64,000 nucleotides of DNA from Saprospiraceae bacterium (lineage in GTDB: Bacteria; Bacteroidota; Bacteroidia; Chitinophagales; Saprospiraceae). Where the stretch lies: NCBI GenBank assembly GCA_016717105.1, contig JADKGF010000004.1, positions 165,770 to 229,769 on the forward strand, written 5' to 3'. The translations under genes and the position numbers were made by a program. The first letter of the stretch is position 1. Every line of letters begins with the position of its first letter. Shown here piece by piece: positions 26,033 to 35,323 of the stretch. The notes under the pieces are model-generated. The model saw only the letters and a program-made list of their open reading frames with translations. It searched no databases and was not told where the DNA came from.

Positions 26033-26941
26033 TTAATATTCCCAAAGATCGTGTTCAAAATTAAGTAATTCGTTTTTAATCTTTTCAGAATAGAGCAACA
26101 TATCGATACCTGCTCTATTTTCAGTATCATCAGGATCTGGTACGAAAAAGTCTTTCAAACGATAATCTAATACATTTGATCTTTTATAAATATAACTTGA
26201 AAATACACGTGTATCAAATAAATCTGTCCAAGTCATTGGTGCAATGTCATTTTCGTCATTAAATACTCTAAATTTAGACATTGGAGTTCTACATTCAGGA
26301 TAGTACACCCAAAATAAAGGACTCGGAGGAATACCAGCTTCTTTATCTTTAGGACCTTGGTAAATAGGTGCAATACCTAAAATACGCACATCCATAACAG
26401 ATCTTTGCTTGTCAAAATACCAAACTTCTTTTACTCTATATTGATAAACATCCTCCCAATTAATATCGTTTTTAGCAATGACGATCTTCTCTTCGTATGT
26501 TTCCGGATCTAAGGTAAAAGATGTGTCCATTTTCACCATTTTACCTCTGATTTCCTCAGCCGTGTACACATTTTTAAACTGATCATCAGAAAAGCCTGTA
26601 ATATCACCATTATCGATCATGGTCTGTAAAACCTTAAAAAGATTCAACTCCTGACTTCGGAATGGAAGATTCAACTTCTCACGAGAGTCAATAACTCGTT
26701 GAACTCTCTTTTCCCATGCAATATCAGCCTCTCTTATTGGTTGAGCGGCCATAAGTTTATTGTCAACAACAATCCTCTTGTTTACGATGTCATCAATAAA
26801 AATATCTTCTGATGGAGTTGAAGATTCTGTCTTGATTTCTTCAGCACCAGTAGCAGGCTTATCTATTTGTGCTGTAGCAAACTGCACAAGACATACCTGA
26901 ATACCCAATATCAAACCAACAAAATTAAAAAACGATTTCAT
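26033..26941 (-). CDS. gldN: T9SS ring protein GldN (PorN)
   Basis: GldN forms, with the GldK lipoprotein, the periplasmic ring of the type IX secretion system. The 302-residue protein has a Sec signal peptide (FVGLILGIQVCLVQFATAQ), a variable linker rich in Glu/Ser/Thr, then the conserved body: PIREADIAWEKRVQRVIDSR, INWEDVYQYRVKEVWYFDKQ and LGIAPIYQ. The order gldK-L-M-N is the canonical one. A hairpin lies in the 112-base gap to gldM. Highly confident from the combination of sequence and context. Confidence 0.95.
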   Translation of the reverse strand: MKSFFNFVGLILGIQVCLVQFATAQIDKPATGAEEIKTESSTPSEDIFIDDIVNKRIVVDNKLMAAQPIREADIAWEKRVQRVIDSREKLNLPFRSQELNLFKVLQTMIDNGDITGFSDDQFKNVYTAEEIRGKMVKMDTSFTLDPETYEEKIVIAKNDINWEDVYQYRVKEVWYFDKQRSVMDVRILGIAPIYQGPKDKEAGIPPSPLFWVYYPECRTPMSKFRVFNDENDIAPMTWTDLFDTRVFSSYIYKRSNVLDYRLKDFFVPDPDDTENRAGIDMLLYSEKIKNELLNFEHDLWEY

Positions 26942-27002
26942 TTGTATTTTTTTAATTATACGATAAAAAAGAAAGATATTTATAAAAATATATTACAAAA
27001 TC

Positions 27003-27045
27003 ATAATTCAGGGGTATATATTTAAATATTTCACCCCTGAATTAT
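27003..27045 (-). other. Perfect 13-bp hairpin between gldM and gldN
   Basis: ATAATTCAGGGGT (27003-27015) pairs exactly with ACCCCTGAATTAT (27033-27045); the loop is AT-only. On the minus strand it follows the gldM stop by 8 bases and is succeeded by GATTTTGTAATATATTTTTAT, a moderately U-rich stretch. It could be a partial terminator setting the GldM:GldN ratio, or an mRNA processing or stability element. Confidence 0.7.
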
Positions 27046-27053
27046 AACCTATA

Positions 27054-28628
27054 TTATTGAATATCAAAAACTAATTGACCAAGGTTTCTAGGTGCGCCAT
27101 CACCAGGACATTTGCACTTGATATCTTGGAAAACATATTTGTCGCCAGGTGCTGCTTTAGCTTGAAGTGTTTTCGCATTTCCTGTAATTGTTGCACCTTG
27201 GTTGGCTGCTGGCTCAGGGTCTTGTCTCTTAGCTACTCTTACTAAAGTAAAACCAGCAAGATTACATCTAGCATCAAAGTCAAAGTCTAACAACATAGGT
27301 ATCATAGCTGTATGTGCTTTGAAAGTACCATTGCCTATAGATCCACCTTTTTCCTTACCACCTAACAAAGGTGTTGGGTCAGGAATTCTTTTTACTCTAT
27401 ACTCTTTGCTATAGTTTACACCAGGTGCACTTACTCTAACATTAGCTTTACCAACTGCGGTTACATTTACTGTATATGTACCATCTCCGTTTCTAGAGAT
27501 ATTACCGCCATCCATAGAGACTTTGATTTGAGCAGAAGGAACACCTGCCGCAGATACCTCAACTGGATTATCTACACCAATATAAAATACATTCATTTTT
27601 GAAGCAGACACAGTAACAGATCGCTCACCTACTTCATATTCAAATTCATTTTTGTAAGATTTCACTTCTCCAGTTACAGGGTCTTTTACACTTGCAACAG
27701 CACTATATTTTCTTACACCAATAGAACCTGCGCTTTCAGTGTATTTTGCAACACCATCAGCATTCGTAGGCAAAGTACGTCCATTTACAGAAATAGATAT
27801 ACCAGTTTTAGAGTCCGTTCCAGCTGATGCTGATAAAAATACATCAGTTTCAAAAGGCTCACCTTTGATAACATAAGACTTTTTAGGTGCAGACACTACT
27901 GTATACTTATCAAAAACAATATTCTCACCCCCAACACCTACTTTGCTTGCTAGATAGTTAAGCGCAGATGCTTCAGATGCTTTAATGTCGTTAATAAATT
28001 TAGAAAAAATCGGCATACAAGCTCCTAATGGCATATGTCCAAAGGTAAAGTCTGCCCAATTTTCTTTTTTGTTGACCGATTTTGTCCAAGAAACATCATC
28101 AATTCCAATAGGAATTTTAGATTCTAATGCTTTTTTATCAGCTTCGTCTGCAACCTTTGCAAATCCAGCCTTGTACTCCATCATCTTCTTTTTTAACTCC
28201 TCTCCTAGGCCTTCATCAACCATCAAACGGGTTGTACCGGCATAATCTCTCTTACCCAATAATTCTGTAACGCCTTCTGCTTCAATATAATCACCACCAT
28301 CTACAGATCCATTTCTATTACCAGACTCATCGATCAATTTATCCATGATTCCTTTAACATAAGCAGTCGCTTCTTTTGACAGTGTAGTAACACCATCAAT
28401 TCTGTCAGCATAAGTAGCTAATGAAGCTTTCTTTTTTGCAGCTTCTTTAATAACTGCAGGCAAATGGGAATTGGATTCATCCAATGTAGCATTTGCAGAC
28501 TTAAGCCCTTTATCCACCATCTCAAAGGCATTAAAAATCTCCGCAGAGACGTTTAGTGCCAAAAGCGCGGTCAGTACGAGGTACATAACGTTGATCATCA
28601 ACTGCCGCGGTTCCTTAGGTATTGACAT
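27054..28628 (-). CDS. gldM: T9SS motor/tether protein GldM (PorM)
   Basis: GldM spans the inner membrane once and reaches through the periplasm, coupling the GldL proton channel to the outer-membrane complex. The N-terminal segment MSIPKEPRQLMINVMYLVLT has the conserved Arg (residue 8, Arg9 in Flavobacterium numbering) that faces the GldL glutamate. The remainder (524 residues in total) has the successive helical and beta domains of the periplasmic stalk: EPFETDVFLSASAG, GVPSAQIKVSMDGG, GSIGNGTFKAHTAMIPMLLD. Gap to gldL is 53 bases. Confidence 0.95.
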   Translation of the reverse strand: MSIPKEPRQLMINVMYLVLTALLALNVSAEIFNAFEMVDKGLKSANATLDESNSHLPAVIKEAAKKKASLATYADRIDGVTTLSKEATAYVKGIMDKLIDESGNRNGSVDGGDYIEAEGVTELLGKRDYAGTTRLMVDEGLGEELKKKMMEYKAGFAKVADEADKKALESKIPIGIDDVSWTKSVNKKENWADFTFGHMPLGACMPIFSKFINDIKASEASALNYLASKVGVGGENIVFDKYTVVSAPKKSYVIKGEPFETDVFLSASAGTDSKTGISISVNGRTLPTNADGVAKYTESAGSIGVRKYSAVASVKDPVTGEVKSYKNEFEYEVGERSVTVSASKMNVFYIGVDNPVEVSAAGVPSAQIKVSMDGGNISRNGDGTYTVNVTAVGKANVRVSAPGVNYSKEYRVKRIPDPTPLLGGKEKGGSIGNGTFKAHTAMIPMLLDFDFDARCNLAGFTLVRVAKRQDPEPAANQGATITGNAKTLQAKAAPGDKYVFQDIKCKCPGDGAPRNLGQLVFDIQ

Positions 28629-28681
28629 TTTTTATCTTTTTAACTTGTTAATAAATAATTTTTGCGAAGAAAAATTCTTAA

Positions 28682-29263
28682 TTATCCTTTTACATTATAT
28701 GCAGAAAGGATATTGCCATAAACGCCATTCAATGATGTCAAATTTTTGCTCAAACTTGCCATTTGCGCCTGATACTGCTTAGTATCATCTACACTTGAAT
28801 TCAATGCATTCATGGCTTCATTCATTCTTGTATAAAAATTATTCATTGCTTTTAATTGATCTCCTGTTTGGGAGAAATCTACTTCCTGAAGTGCCTTCAA
28901 CGAACCAAGACTTTTAGACATAGACTGAAGTTCAGTCAACATGCCACCCAAATTTTTCTCTACTGCATCTGCATTAAGTGCTTTAGGTCCTGCTCCAACT
29001 TCTCCAGCTGTCAATGGTGATATATGTGAACCATACTGATCCAAACCTGGATACAATTTTTCCCAGTAGTAATCTTTTTCAGGTCCTAAGATACCTAACA
29101 TTGCAAATAAGAATGCTTCAACCAAAAGACCAGCCGTAATAGCCATACCTCCCCAAGGAGTACTGTTCAACTTTCCTAAGGCTCCAATCATAACAACTGA
29201 AGCACCAATACCGATTAATAAATTCTTTAAATACTTAAAAGATGGTGATTTGAAAAAACTCAT
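28682..29263 (-). CDS. gldL: T9SS proton-channel protein GldL (PorL)
   Basis: The 193-residue protein starts MSFFKSPSFKYLKNLLIGIG and has two transmembrane helices (about 14-31 and 36-58). The second helix holds Glu49 (LLVEAFLFAMLG), the conserved membrane glutamate of the proton path that meets the GldM arginine. The C-terminal cytoplasmic region is a long Ser/Leu/Met coiled coil (LTELQSMSKSLGSLKALQE) typical of the family. With GldM it forms the proton-powered motor of T9SS and gliding. Whether this organism glides is not shown by the sequence. Confidence 0.95.
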   Translation of the reverse strand: MSFFKSPSFKYLKNLLIGIGASVVMIGALGKLNSTPWGGMAITAGLLVEAFLFAMLGILGPEKDYYWEKLYPGLDQYGSHISPLTAGEVGAGPKALNADAVEKNLGGMLTELQSMSKSLGSLKALQEVDFSQTGDQLKAMNNFYTRMNEAMNALNSSVDDTKQYQAQMASLSKNLTSLNGVYGNILSAYNVKG

Positions 29264-29374
29264 TGTGATTTAAATTTTGTGATTAGTTAATAATAAAATT
29301 GATATAATCTAGAGTAAACAGTGTTACTGTTACTCCATCTTTAGCCACACTAATTGAAGTGATAAAACTTAATA

Positions 29375-30607
29375 TTAAAAGTCATTTATTGATCTACCCA
29401 GATACGTAATCACACATCTGAATCCAATGTAAGACTTTGTGGTATCCTGAAACTCCCAAGCTCTAGTACCTGTCTGACAGTAATATGAAATATCTTTCCA
29501 TGATCCGCCTCTGATTACTTTACGCTTATATGCTTCAGGATCTTCATCTTTAGCATCATAACGGTAATCTGAATTAAGATCATGCTCATGGTCATATGCA
29601 TTTTCATGGAAGGCAGACGATGTCCATTCTGCAACGTTTCCGGCCATGTTATACAAACCATAATCATTAGGGAAATAAGCGTCTGCTTTTACAGTGTGAA
29701 GTCCACCGTCTTCAGGATAATTTCCTCTACCAGGTTTAAAGTTTGCTAGAAGACAACCTTTAGCATTTCTGATATAAGGTCCACCCCAAGGATAAGGAGA
29801 AATATCGTGTCCACCTCTAGCTGCATATTCCCATTCAACTTCTGAAGGTAAACGGAATACTTCAGTATTAGGTTCGTCTTGCTTAAACTGATTCCAAAGC
29901 TTTGTTCTCCAATGACAGAAAGCTGTTGCTTGCTTCCAACTTACACCTACTACTGGATAATCATCAAAGGCAGGATGCCAGAAATAATTACGTGTTTGTG
30001 GTTCGTTATATGAATAAGTAAAGTCTCTAATCCAACAAAGTGTGTCAGGGAAAATGGTAACTTCTGCTTTATTGATAATAGAAGTACGTGTTGCTTCCTT
30101 ATCATGAGCCGCTTTTTGCCAATCTATCCATTGATATTTGTATTTTAGACCAGCATAGTCCAACTCTTTTTTACCTTCAAAGGCCATGTCACCTTGATAA
30201 TACATATCATTTAATGTCTCATCACTGTAGTCCAGTTCTGTTTCCCAGTCAATTCTCTCATTGCCAGCGTCATCTTCCGACTTGTTGCCCATGATTTCGT
30301 GTGCTGTGGAATCTCTAACCCATTCTACAAACTGACGATACTCATTATTAGTGATCTCGGTATCATCCATGAAAAAACCTGAAATTGAAATATTCTTTTG
30401 TCGTTGAGCGTAGGTATAAAATACATCCTGATCACTCTGACCAATAGTGAGTGTACCTGAAGGCACATACACCATACCGAAAGGATTAAAGCCTCCCCAT
30501 GTTGGTCGGTTTTGAGAGCCTATAAGCTGACCCGTTTCCTGCTTCCCACACGAAGAGATAAGAATAACAGTGAATAGTAATACACTTAATTTTGATAAAC
30601 TTTTCAT
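29375..30607 (-). CDS. gldK: T9SS lipoprotein GldK (PorK), sulfatase-modifying-factor fold
   Basis: GldK is an outer-membrane lipoprotein of the T9SS periplasmic ring. The 410-residue product has a lipoprotein leader with Cys20 (VLLFTVILISSC), followed by the formylglycine-generating-enzyme-like fold: GMVYVPSGTLTIGQ, FMDDTEITNNEYRQFVEW, PVVGVSWKQATAFCHWR, LPSEVEWEYAARGG, YNMAGNVAEWTSS and VIRGGSWKD. The catalytic Cys pair of true FGEs is not evident. First gene of the gldKLMN operon; a weak -7-like TATCTTTA lies at 30662-30669. Confidence 0.95.
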   Translation of the reverse strand: MKSLSKLSVLLFTVILISSCGKQETGQLIGSQNRPTWGGFNPFGMVYVPSGTLTIGQSDQDVFYTYAQRQKNISISGFFMDDTEITNNEYRQFVEWVRDSTAHEIMGNKSEDDAGNERIDWETELDYSDETLNDMYYQGDMAFEGKKELDYAGLKYKYQWIDWQKAAHDKEATRTSIINKAEVTIFPDTLCWIRDFTYSYNEPQTRNYFWHPAFDDYPVVGVSWKQATAFCHWRTKLWNQFKQDEPNTEVFRLPSEVEWEYAARGGHDISPYPWGGPYIRNAKGCLLANFKPGRGNYPEDGGLHTVKADAYFPNDYGLYNMAGNVAEWTSSAFHENAYDHEHDLNSDYRYDAKDEDPEAYKRKVIRGGSWKDISYYCQTGTRAWEFQDTTKSYIGFRCVITYLGRSINDF

Positions 30608-30844
30608 TTTCTTTTAGCGATTTAACCTATTTAAATTTAAGGGCTTTGGCATAAAGCGCCGTAAAGATAATGGTCTATTTTAAAAATACAACTATTTTAA
30701 ATTCGTTTTTTAAAATATTTTTATCTCTGAAAAACTCTTTAGCTATTCAATAACGAAGGAATAAAGCACTTATTGTATAGAATTCAAAATAAAATTTGAA
30801 TACATATCAAAATATTTAATATATATGATGTAAAATCGGATAGA

Positions 30845-31801
30845 TTATAAATCTCGTGGATTGTATATAATCTTTGGCGGTAAGCCTATTCCTATTAGCT
30901 TTTGTAAATTGTAAGATAACATAATCTCATGGCTTCCTTCATGAACTGACTTGAGTTGCGATAATCCAAAGTCATAACTGTAGCTAACAAAATATTTTTT
31001 ACCAAGATTTGTACCTACGATTACTGAAAAAGCATCATTAGATTGTTTGTTATACCCTCTGTAATTGACACCAACCAATAAATTATCATAATACTTGGCA
31101 ATAATTCCTACATCAGTTTGCACGACGCCTAAATCAGATTTTATCATAAATGAAGGAAAAAACTTTAATGCATCATCCCATGCATATTTATATTGGGCAA
31201 AAAAACTACCCGAAAATGCCCTTGAATAAGTGCCATTTCCAATTGAGTATCCGTGTGTTGGCAATTCTGAAATGACCAAACCTGTTTCAAGATATTTACC
31301 GTAAAAATATACACCAGTTTCCCAAGATGGTCCTATTCCGTTGTATCTAGTATTGCCCAAAATCGGGTCGTTGTGATCAAAGCCGCCATTGTATGTTCCT
31401 TCTGGAGTTATGATACTACTGCCATCGATACTCAACATGTCAATGCCTGCTCTTCCACCAAAGCTAAGGAAACCCATGGATGTATTCATTACATAATTAT
31501 ATGACAATTTGAAATTTGTATTGCTGAATACGCCAGCTTTTTGGTTGTACAGTGTAAAACCGATGGCGCCATTCCATATATAAATTGGTATATCAGCACC
31601 CAAGTAAAATGTTCTAGGATTGCCAGTAAAAGCACTATATTGATCTCTATATGATGTGTAGATACTTAAAGAACGCTCTAATCCACCATAGGCTGGATTA
31701 TCATTAAATTTATTGAGCATGTATTGGGAAAATTGCGGTTTTTGTTGTGCTATTGCAGCAAAACATACCAAACTGAATAAAGACAATAAAACATTTTTCA
31801 T
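30845..31801 (-). CDS. PorP/SprF family T9SS outer-membrane protein
   Basis: Start at 31801 (MKNVLLSLFSLVCFAAIAQQ, a Sec signal); the longer call uses an upstream TTG. The mature protein opens with KPQFSQYMLNKFNDNPAYGG, the hallmark of PorP/SprF (SQYM-N-NPAYAG). The rest is an outer-membrane barrel (GAIGFTLYNQKAGVF, FVSYSYDFGLSQLKS) ending near KIIYNPRDL. Members help secrete or anchor specific T9SS cargo such as SprB-type adhesins. It sits 237 bases upstream of gldK, a common arrangement, but with its own gap. Confidence 0.9.
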   Translation of the reverse strand: MKNVLLSLFSLVCFAAIAQQKPQFSQYMLNKFNDNPAYGGLERSLSIYTSYRDQYSAFTGNPRTFYLGADIPIYIWNGAIGFTLYNQKAGVFSNTNFKLSYNYVMNTSMGFLSFGGRAGIDMLSIDGSSIITPEGTYNGGFDHNDPILGNTRYNGIGPSWETGVYFYGKYLETGLVISELPTHGYSIGNGTYSRAFSGSFFAQYKYAWDDALKFFPSFMIKSDLGVVQTDVGIIAKYYDNLLVGVNYRGYNKQSNDAFSVIVGTNLGKKYFVSYSYDFGLSQLKSVHEGSHEIMLSYNLQKLIGIGLPPKIIYNPRDL

Positions 31802-31807
31802 GATCAA

Positions 31808-32281
31808 TAAGCTAGAGCCTACTTTTTATCATGCAATAGTAATGGATATTTATCGTACTTTTTAATAAAAAAATTAAAAAAATATCCGAAAATGGTATTT
31901 TAACAAGCTAAATAATGTACATCTAATAGTTCAAAATGGCCATCAAGATATATCTTAAGTTTTTTGATTCCGTTATGAAGAAAACTAAATTGCGCCAAAA
32001 AAACTTAAAACAATGATGAATAATCTAATTTTGATTCAATCCTAAGTTTTTACTACCATACTTATTGCAAAAATGTATTTTCGCTTAATTTTGCCAATAA
32101 ATTTAGAATGTACCAAAACATAAGTGCATGATAAGTAAATCTGGTTGAACAATTTATCACTTACTTTGTAAAATGTAGCTTGATGATATCAATAAATATT
32201 GTAAAATCAGAATTTATTTGTTTGCTTTTAGCGAAACAATGCCTTAGAAAAGTAGTTTACATTATAATAATATAAGAAATC
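31808..32281. other. Divergent intergenic region between porP/sprF and fumarylacetoacetase
   Basis: 474 bases without a convincing gene. AT-rich, with poly-A stretches. I find no perfect TAnnTTTG in a suitable place for either gene and no strong hairpin. It must hold two promoters. Confidence 0.5.
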
Positions 32282-33517
32282 ATGTTAAGTTTTATTGAAG
32301 TAGCAGCCGATTCTGATTTTAGTATCCATAATCTACCTTTTGGTATTTTCATCAAGGATGGACACCACATTGCGTGTACTAGAATAGGTGATACAATTGT
32401 AGATCTGCATCAATGTGCAGAATCAGGCTTGTTTGACAATTTGCATTTGCCACATGGTATATTCAGACATACGGTGCTAAATGCTTTCATAGGATTAGGT
32501 AAAAAAGTAACTTCTGCTGTAAGAACTCAAGTACAACAAGCTTTGACCAAAGGTGGCTTCTTGGATAATGAAAAATTCAATAAAACCGATATTTTTGTAT
32601 CAATACATGATGTACAAATGGTCTTGCCAATTCACATAGGCGACTATACAGATTTTTATAGTAGTCGAGAGCATGCCACCAATGTAGGCATCATGTTTAG
32701 AGATCCAGCTAATGCCTTGCTTCCCAACTGGCTTCATCTTCCTGTCGGCTATCATGGACGTGCTTCGTCGATAGTCGCTTCGGGTACACCGATCAAAAGA
32801 CCAAATGGACAAACCATGCCAGATGGAAGTGAAAAACCCATCTTCGGACCAACAAAACAATTAGATTTCGAGTTGGAAATGGGATTTGTCATTGGTAAGG
32901 ATTCACAATTGGGAACTCAAATTACGACAGAAATAGCTGAAGAATATATTTTTGGGATGATGTTATTTAATGACTGGTCAGCAAGAGACATTCAAAAATG
33001 GGAATACGTTCCATTGGGACCTTTTTTGGCAAAAAACTTTGCTTCTACTATATCTCCATGGATTGTAACACTTGAGGCGTTAGAGCTTTTCCGAGTGGAA
33101 GGGCCAGTCCAAGAACCTGAAGTACTTCCCTACCTCAAAACCGAAGGGCCAAAAAATTATGACATCAATCTATCAGTAGATATCTTAGCGGATAATGGTG
33201 CTCAAAAACGTGTATCTACATCAAATTTCAAATATATGTATTGGAATATGTGTCAACAATTGGCCCACCATACTGTAAATGGATGCAATATGCGAATAGG
33301 TGATTTGCTTGCTTCAGGTACCATAAGTGGTCCAACACCAGATTCTTATGGGTCGATGTTGGAAATCTGTTGGAAAGGCACTAAACCAGTACAAATGCCA
33401 GATGGAACGGAACGGAAATTTATTGCTGATGGCGATACAGTAGTGATGCGTGGCTGGTGCGAAAAAGATGGTATCAGAGTCGGATTTGGGCCTTGTGATG
33501 GTAAGATTGTTGGTTAA
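32282..33517 (+). CDS. fahA: Fumarylacetoacetase
   Basis: The enzyme hydrolyses fumarylacetoacetate to fumarate and acetoacetate, the last step of tyrosine/homogentisate breakdown. The 411-residue protein has the small N-terminal domain (SDFSIHNLPFGIF) and the catalytic barrel: DYTDFYSSREHATNVG (Asp and catalytic His), LPVGYHGRASS, DFELEMGFVIG (metal-binding Glu pair) and LFNDWSARDIQKWEY (metal Asp). The C-terminal WCEKDGIRVGFGPCDGK is also family-typical. No other tyrosine-catabolic gene is nearby. Start at the first ATG gives the standard N-terminus. Confidence 0.96.
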   Translation: MLSFIEVAADSDFSIHNLPFGIFIKDGHHIACTRIGDTIVDLHQCAESGLFDNLHLPHGIFRHTVLNAFIGLGKKVTSAVRTQVQQALTKGGFLDNEKFNKTDIFVSIHDVQMVLPIHIGDYTDFYSSREHATNVGIMFRDPANALLPNWLHLPVGYHGRASSIVASGTPIKRPNGQTMPDGSEKPIFGPTKQLDFELEMGFVIGKDSQLGTQITTEIAEEYIFGMMLFNDWSARDIQKWEYVPLGPFLAKNFASTISPWIVTLEALELFRVEGPVQEPEVLPYLKTEGPKNYDINLSVDILADNGAQKRVSTSNFKYMYWNMCQQLAHHTVNGCNMRIGDLLASGTISGPTPDSYGSMLEICWKGTKPVQMPDGTERKFIADGDTVVMRGWCEKDGIRVGFGPCDGKIVG

Positions 33518-33542
33518 TCACTACACTACCATTGTGTAAATG

Positions 33543-33808
33543 TTATTGTTTGGGCCTTCTTCTATATTGATCAGCAAACATCAATAAAAAGACAAACGGA
33601 ACCAGCAGTTTTGTAGAAAATAATGGCACATTGTTATAATAATTGTACAAAATTATAAATAAAGTAGCCGAAGCAGAAAAAGAAAGTCCAAACAATAAAA
33701 TTGTTTTTGAGAACTATGGGCTTTTCTAAAGCCCAATCTGATGCTAATTTTGTTTATGATTGTCAGGAATAGCAGAAAAATTCCTATGGCTATGACAAAT
33801 ACTTTCAT
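33543..33808 (-). CDS. Small three-span membrane protein coupled to the MscS gene (frameshifted)
   Basis: The ATG at 33808 overlaps the stop of the MscS-like gene (ATGA), so the two are translationally coupled. The first 33 codons (MKVFVIAIGIFLLFLTIINK, then ISIRLGFRKAHS) give one membrane segment. The frame then fails, but adding one T to the TT near 33712 joins SKTILLFGLSFSASATLFII and PFVFLLMFADQYRRRPKQ, giving about 88 residues with three membrane segments and a basic C-terminus. I recognise no family. The joined product is more plausible than the 51-residue unrepaired frame. Confidence 0.55.
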
Positions 33809-35112
33809 AACATTTTGACTTCCCTTTGCGGGAATGGTATCACAATATGGTGCTCAATGAACAAGCGATCTATTGCACATCTTACATCACTTTTAACATT
33901 TTCTGCCATCATCACTTGCTTAGTAAAAAAATATAGTGTAAAATTCAAACTACTATCGCCAAATTCGTTAAGTCTGACAAAAGCTTCAGGTTTTTCAAGC
34001 ACTTCAGGTACCGTAGATGCAGCTTCTAATAATAACTTTTTTACAACATCAGAAGGTGTACCATATGCGACACCTACATTGACCGAAAACCGAACTATAT
34101 CATCATAATGTGTCCAATTGACAACAGCCTGATTAACCAATTTACTATTGGGCACCAACATCGAAACGCTATCTCTTGTCTCTATCCGAGAAGCTCTGAG
34201 CCCTATTTTGAGCACACGACCTACTTGACCTTCTATTTCCAGAATATCACCAACCATAACCGACCGTTCGAATAGTAAAACCAGCCCAGAAAAGAAATCA
34301 TTAAATGTCTGTTGCAACCCTAAACCAACACCTACCAAAAGCGCTGCCGCTCCACCATATATGATGCTCATGTCAGATATAATCCTGTCCAAGGCAAATA
34401 AAAAAGCAATCACATAAACGACATACATGACTAGCTGATTGATCGCATACTGGATACCTTCATCCAAATCTTTGCTTTTGTATGTACGATACAGCGTGAC
34501 TTGTGTAATGAACCAAACCAAAACTTTTGCGGCCATCATGATCATAATAGCTACCAAAATATCTGAAAGGTGCACTGTAAACAACTCGCTTTTTATCTCG
34601 CGCTGGAATAAGATCAAATCGAGATCAAGTCTGCGCAATAAGATTTGTATAAGATAAATAAAAACAATATATCTGACAAGCTTGGTTGCTTTGATTTCAT
34701 TGGTCTTATGGTGGTCAAAATTGGTTCGCACTGGCACTTCACGTTTGCGGAATTTATTGCGGATCACTACGTGACTTATAATCCAATCAGTCAATATTGC
34801 AACACTAAACAAACTCAGTATTTCAGCTACATGGTTTATTGTAATTTGAAAACCATTAAATTCCAGTAATCGGATATCAAAATTTATGATCCGTAGCAGG
34901 AGTAAAATTGTAATAAAAAATAGTGAAATAGCCAATCTAAATTTGAATCCGATGATATGTAACTTTGTGAATCGAGAATCATCATTTTCAAAGAAGGTGT
35001 AATTTCCAATTTTGAAATACAGATAAATTGAAAACAAAATGATGAAACACGCTAAGATCATTCCACTCAGCTGTATTTCAAAACCAGAAACTGAAAACAA
35101 AACGTCTTCCAT
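33805..35112 (-). CDS. MscS-type mechanosensitive channel (large)
   Basis: Start placed at 35112 (MEDVLFSVSGFEIQLSGMIL), because the -7 element at 35134-35141 lies just before it and the longer frame crosses that promoter. The 435-residue protein has several N-terminal membrane segments, then the MscS core: IYGGAAALLVGVGLGLQQTF (pore-lining TM3), NDFFSGLVLLFERSVMVGD, VLKIGLRASRIETRD and NSKLVNQAVVNWTH of the beta domain. It relieves osmotic stress by opening under membrane tension. It is followed by a coupled small gene and is divergent from the AI-2E-family gene. Confidence 0.9.
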   Translation of the reverse strand: MEDVLFSVSGFEIQLSGMILACFIILFSIYLYFKIGNYTFFENDDSRFTKLHIIGFKFRLAISLFFITILLLLRIINFDIRLLEFNGFQITINHVAEILSLFSVAILTDWIISHVVIRNKFRKREVPVRTNFDHHKTNEIKATKLVRYIVFIYLIQILLRRLDLDLILFQREIKSELFTVHLSDILVAIMIMMAAKVLVWFITQVTLYRTYKSKDLDEGIQYAINQLVMYVVYVIAFLFALDRIISDMSIIYGGAAALLVGVGLGLQQTFNDFFSGLVLLFERSVMVGDILEIEGQVGRVLKIGLRASRIETRDSVSMLVPNSKLVNQAVVNWTHYDDIVRFSVNVGVAYGTPSDVVKKLLLEAASTVPEVLEKPEAFVRLNEFGDSSLNFTLYFFTKQVMMAENVKSDVRCAIDRLFIEHHIVIPFPQREVKML

Positions 35113-35133
35113 TAACACAATTTTCAAAAAATG

Positions 35134-35141
35134 CAAAAGTA
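35134..35141 (-). promoter_or_regulatory. -7 element TACTTTTG for the MscS gene
   Basis: TACTTTTG on the minus strand fits TAnnTTTG and lies 22 bases before the ATG at 35112, leaving a short leader. It supports the shorter start. Confidence 0.5.
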
Positions 35142-35292
35142 CATCATTTTTATCCAATTTTTTTATATACAAAAAAGGAAACTTTAATTTTATGATATTA
35201 GCTAGATAATGAATTTTAAGGCTAAACCTATAAAAGAAATTTACAAAAGGCCATATTTTAATGAATGTAAACAAATTCCAAAAAACTTCAGT

Positions 35293-35300
35293 TATCTTTG
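35293..35300 (+). promoter_or_regulatory. -7 element TATCTTTG for the AI-2E-family gene
   Basis: TATCTTTG fits TAnnTTTG and lies inside the longest possible frame (from 35261), 15 to 24 bases before ATGs at 35315 and 35324. It argues for the later start. Confidence 0.5.
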
Positions 35301-35323
35301 ACCGTCAGAAATTTATGTCGCAC

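Noticed and set aside
29375..30607. GldK as an active formylglycine-generating enzyme
   Set aside because: The fold matches, but the catalytic Cys pair is not seen and the gene lies in the gldKLMN operon.
33805..35274. Longer start (35274) for the MscS protein
   Set aside because: The frame upstream of 35112 passes through the -7 element and lacks family similarity.
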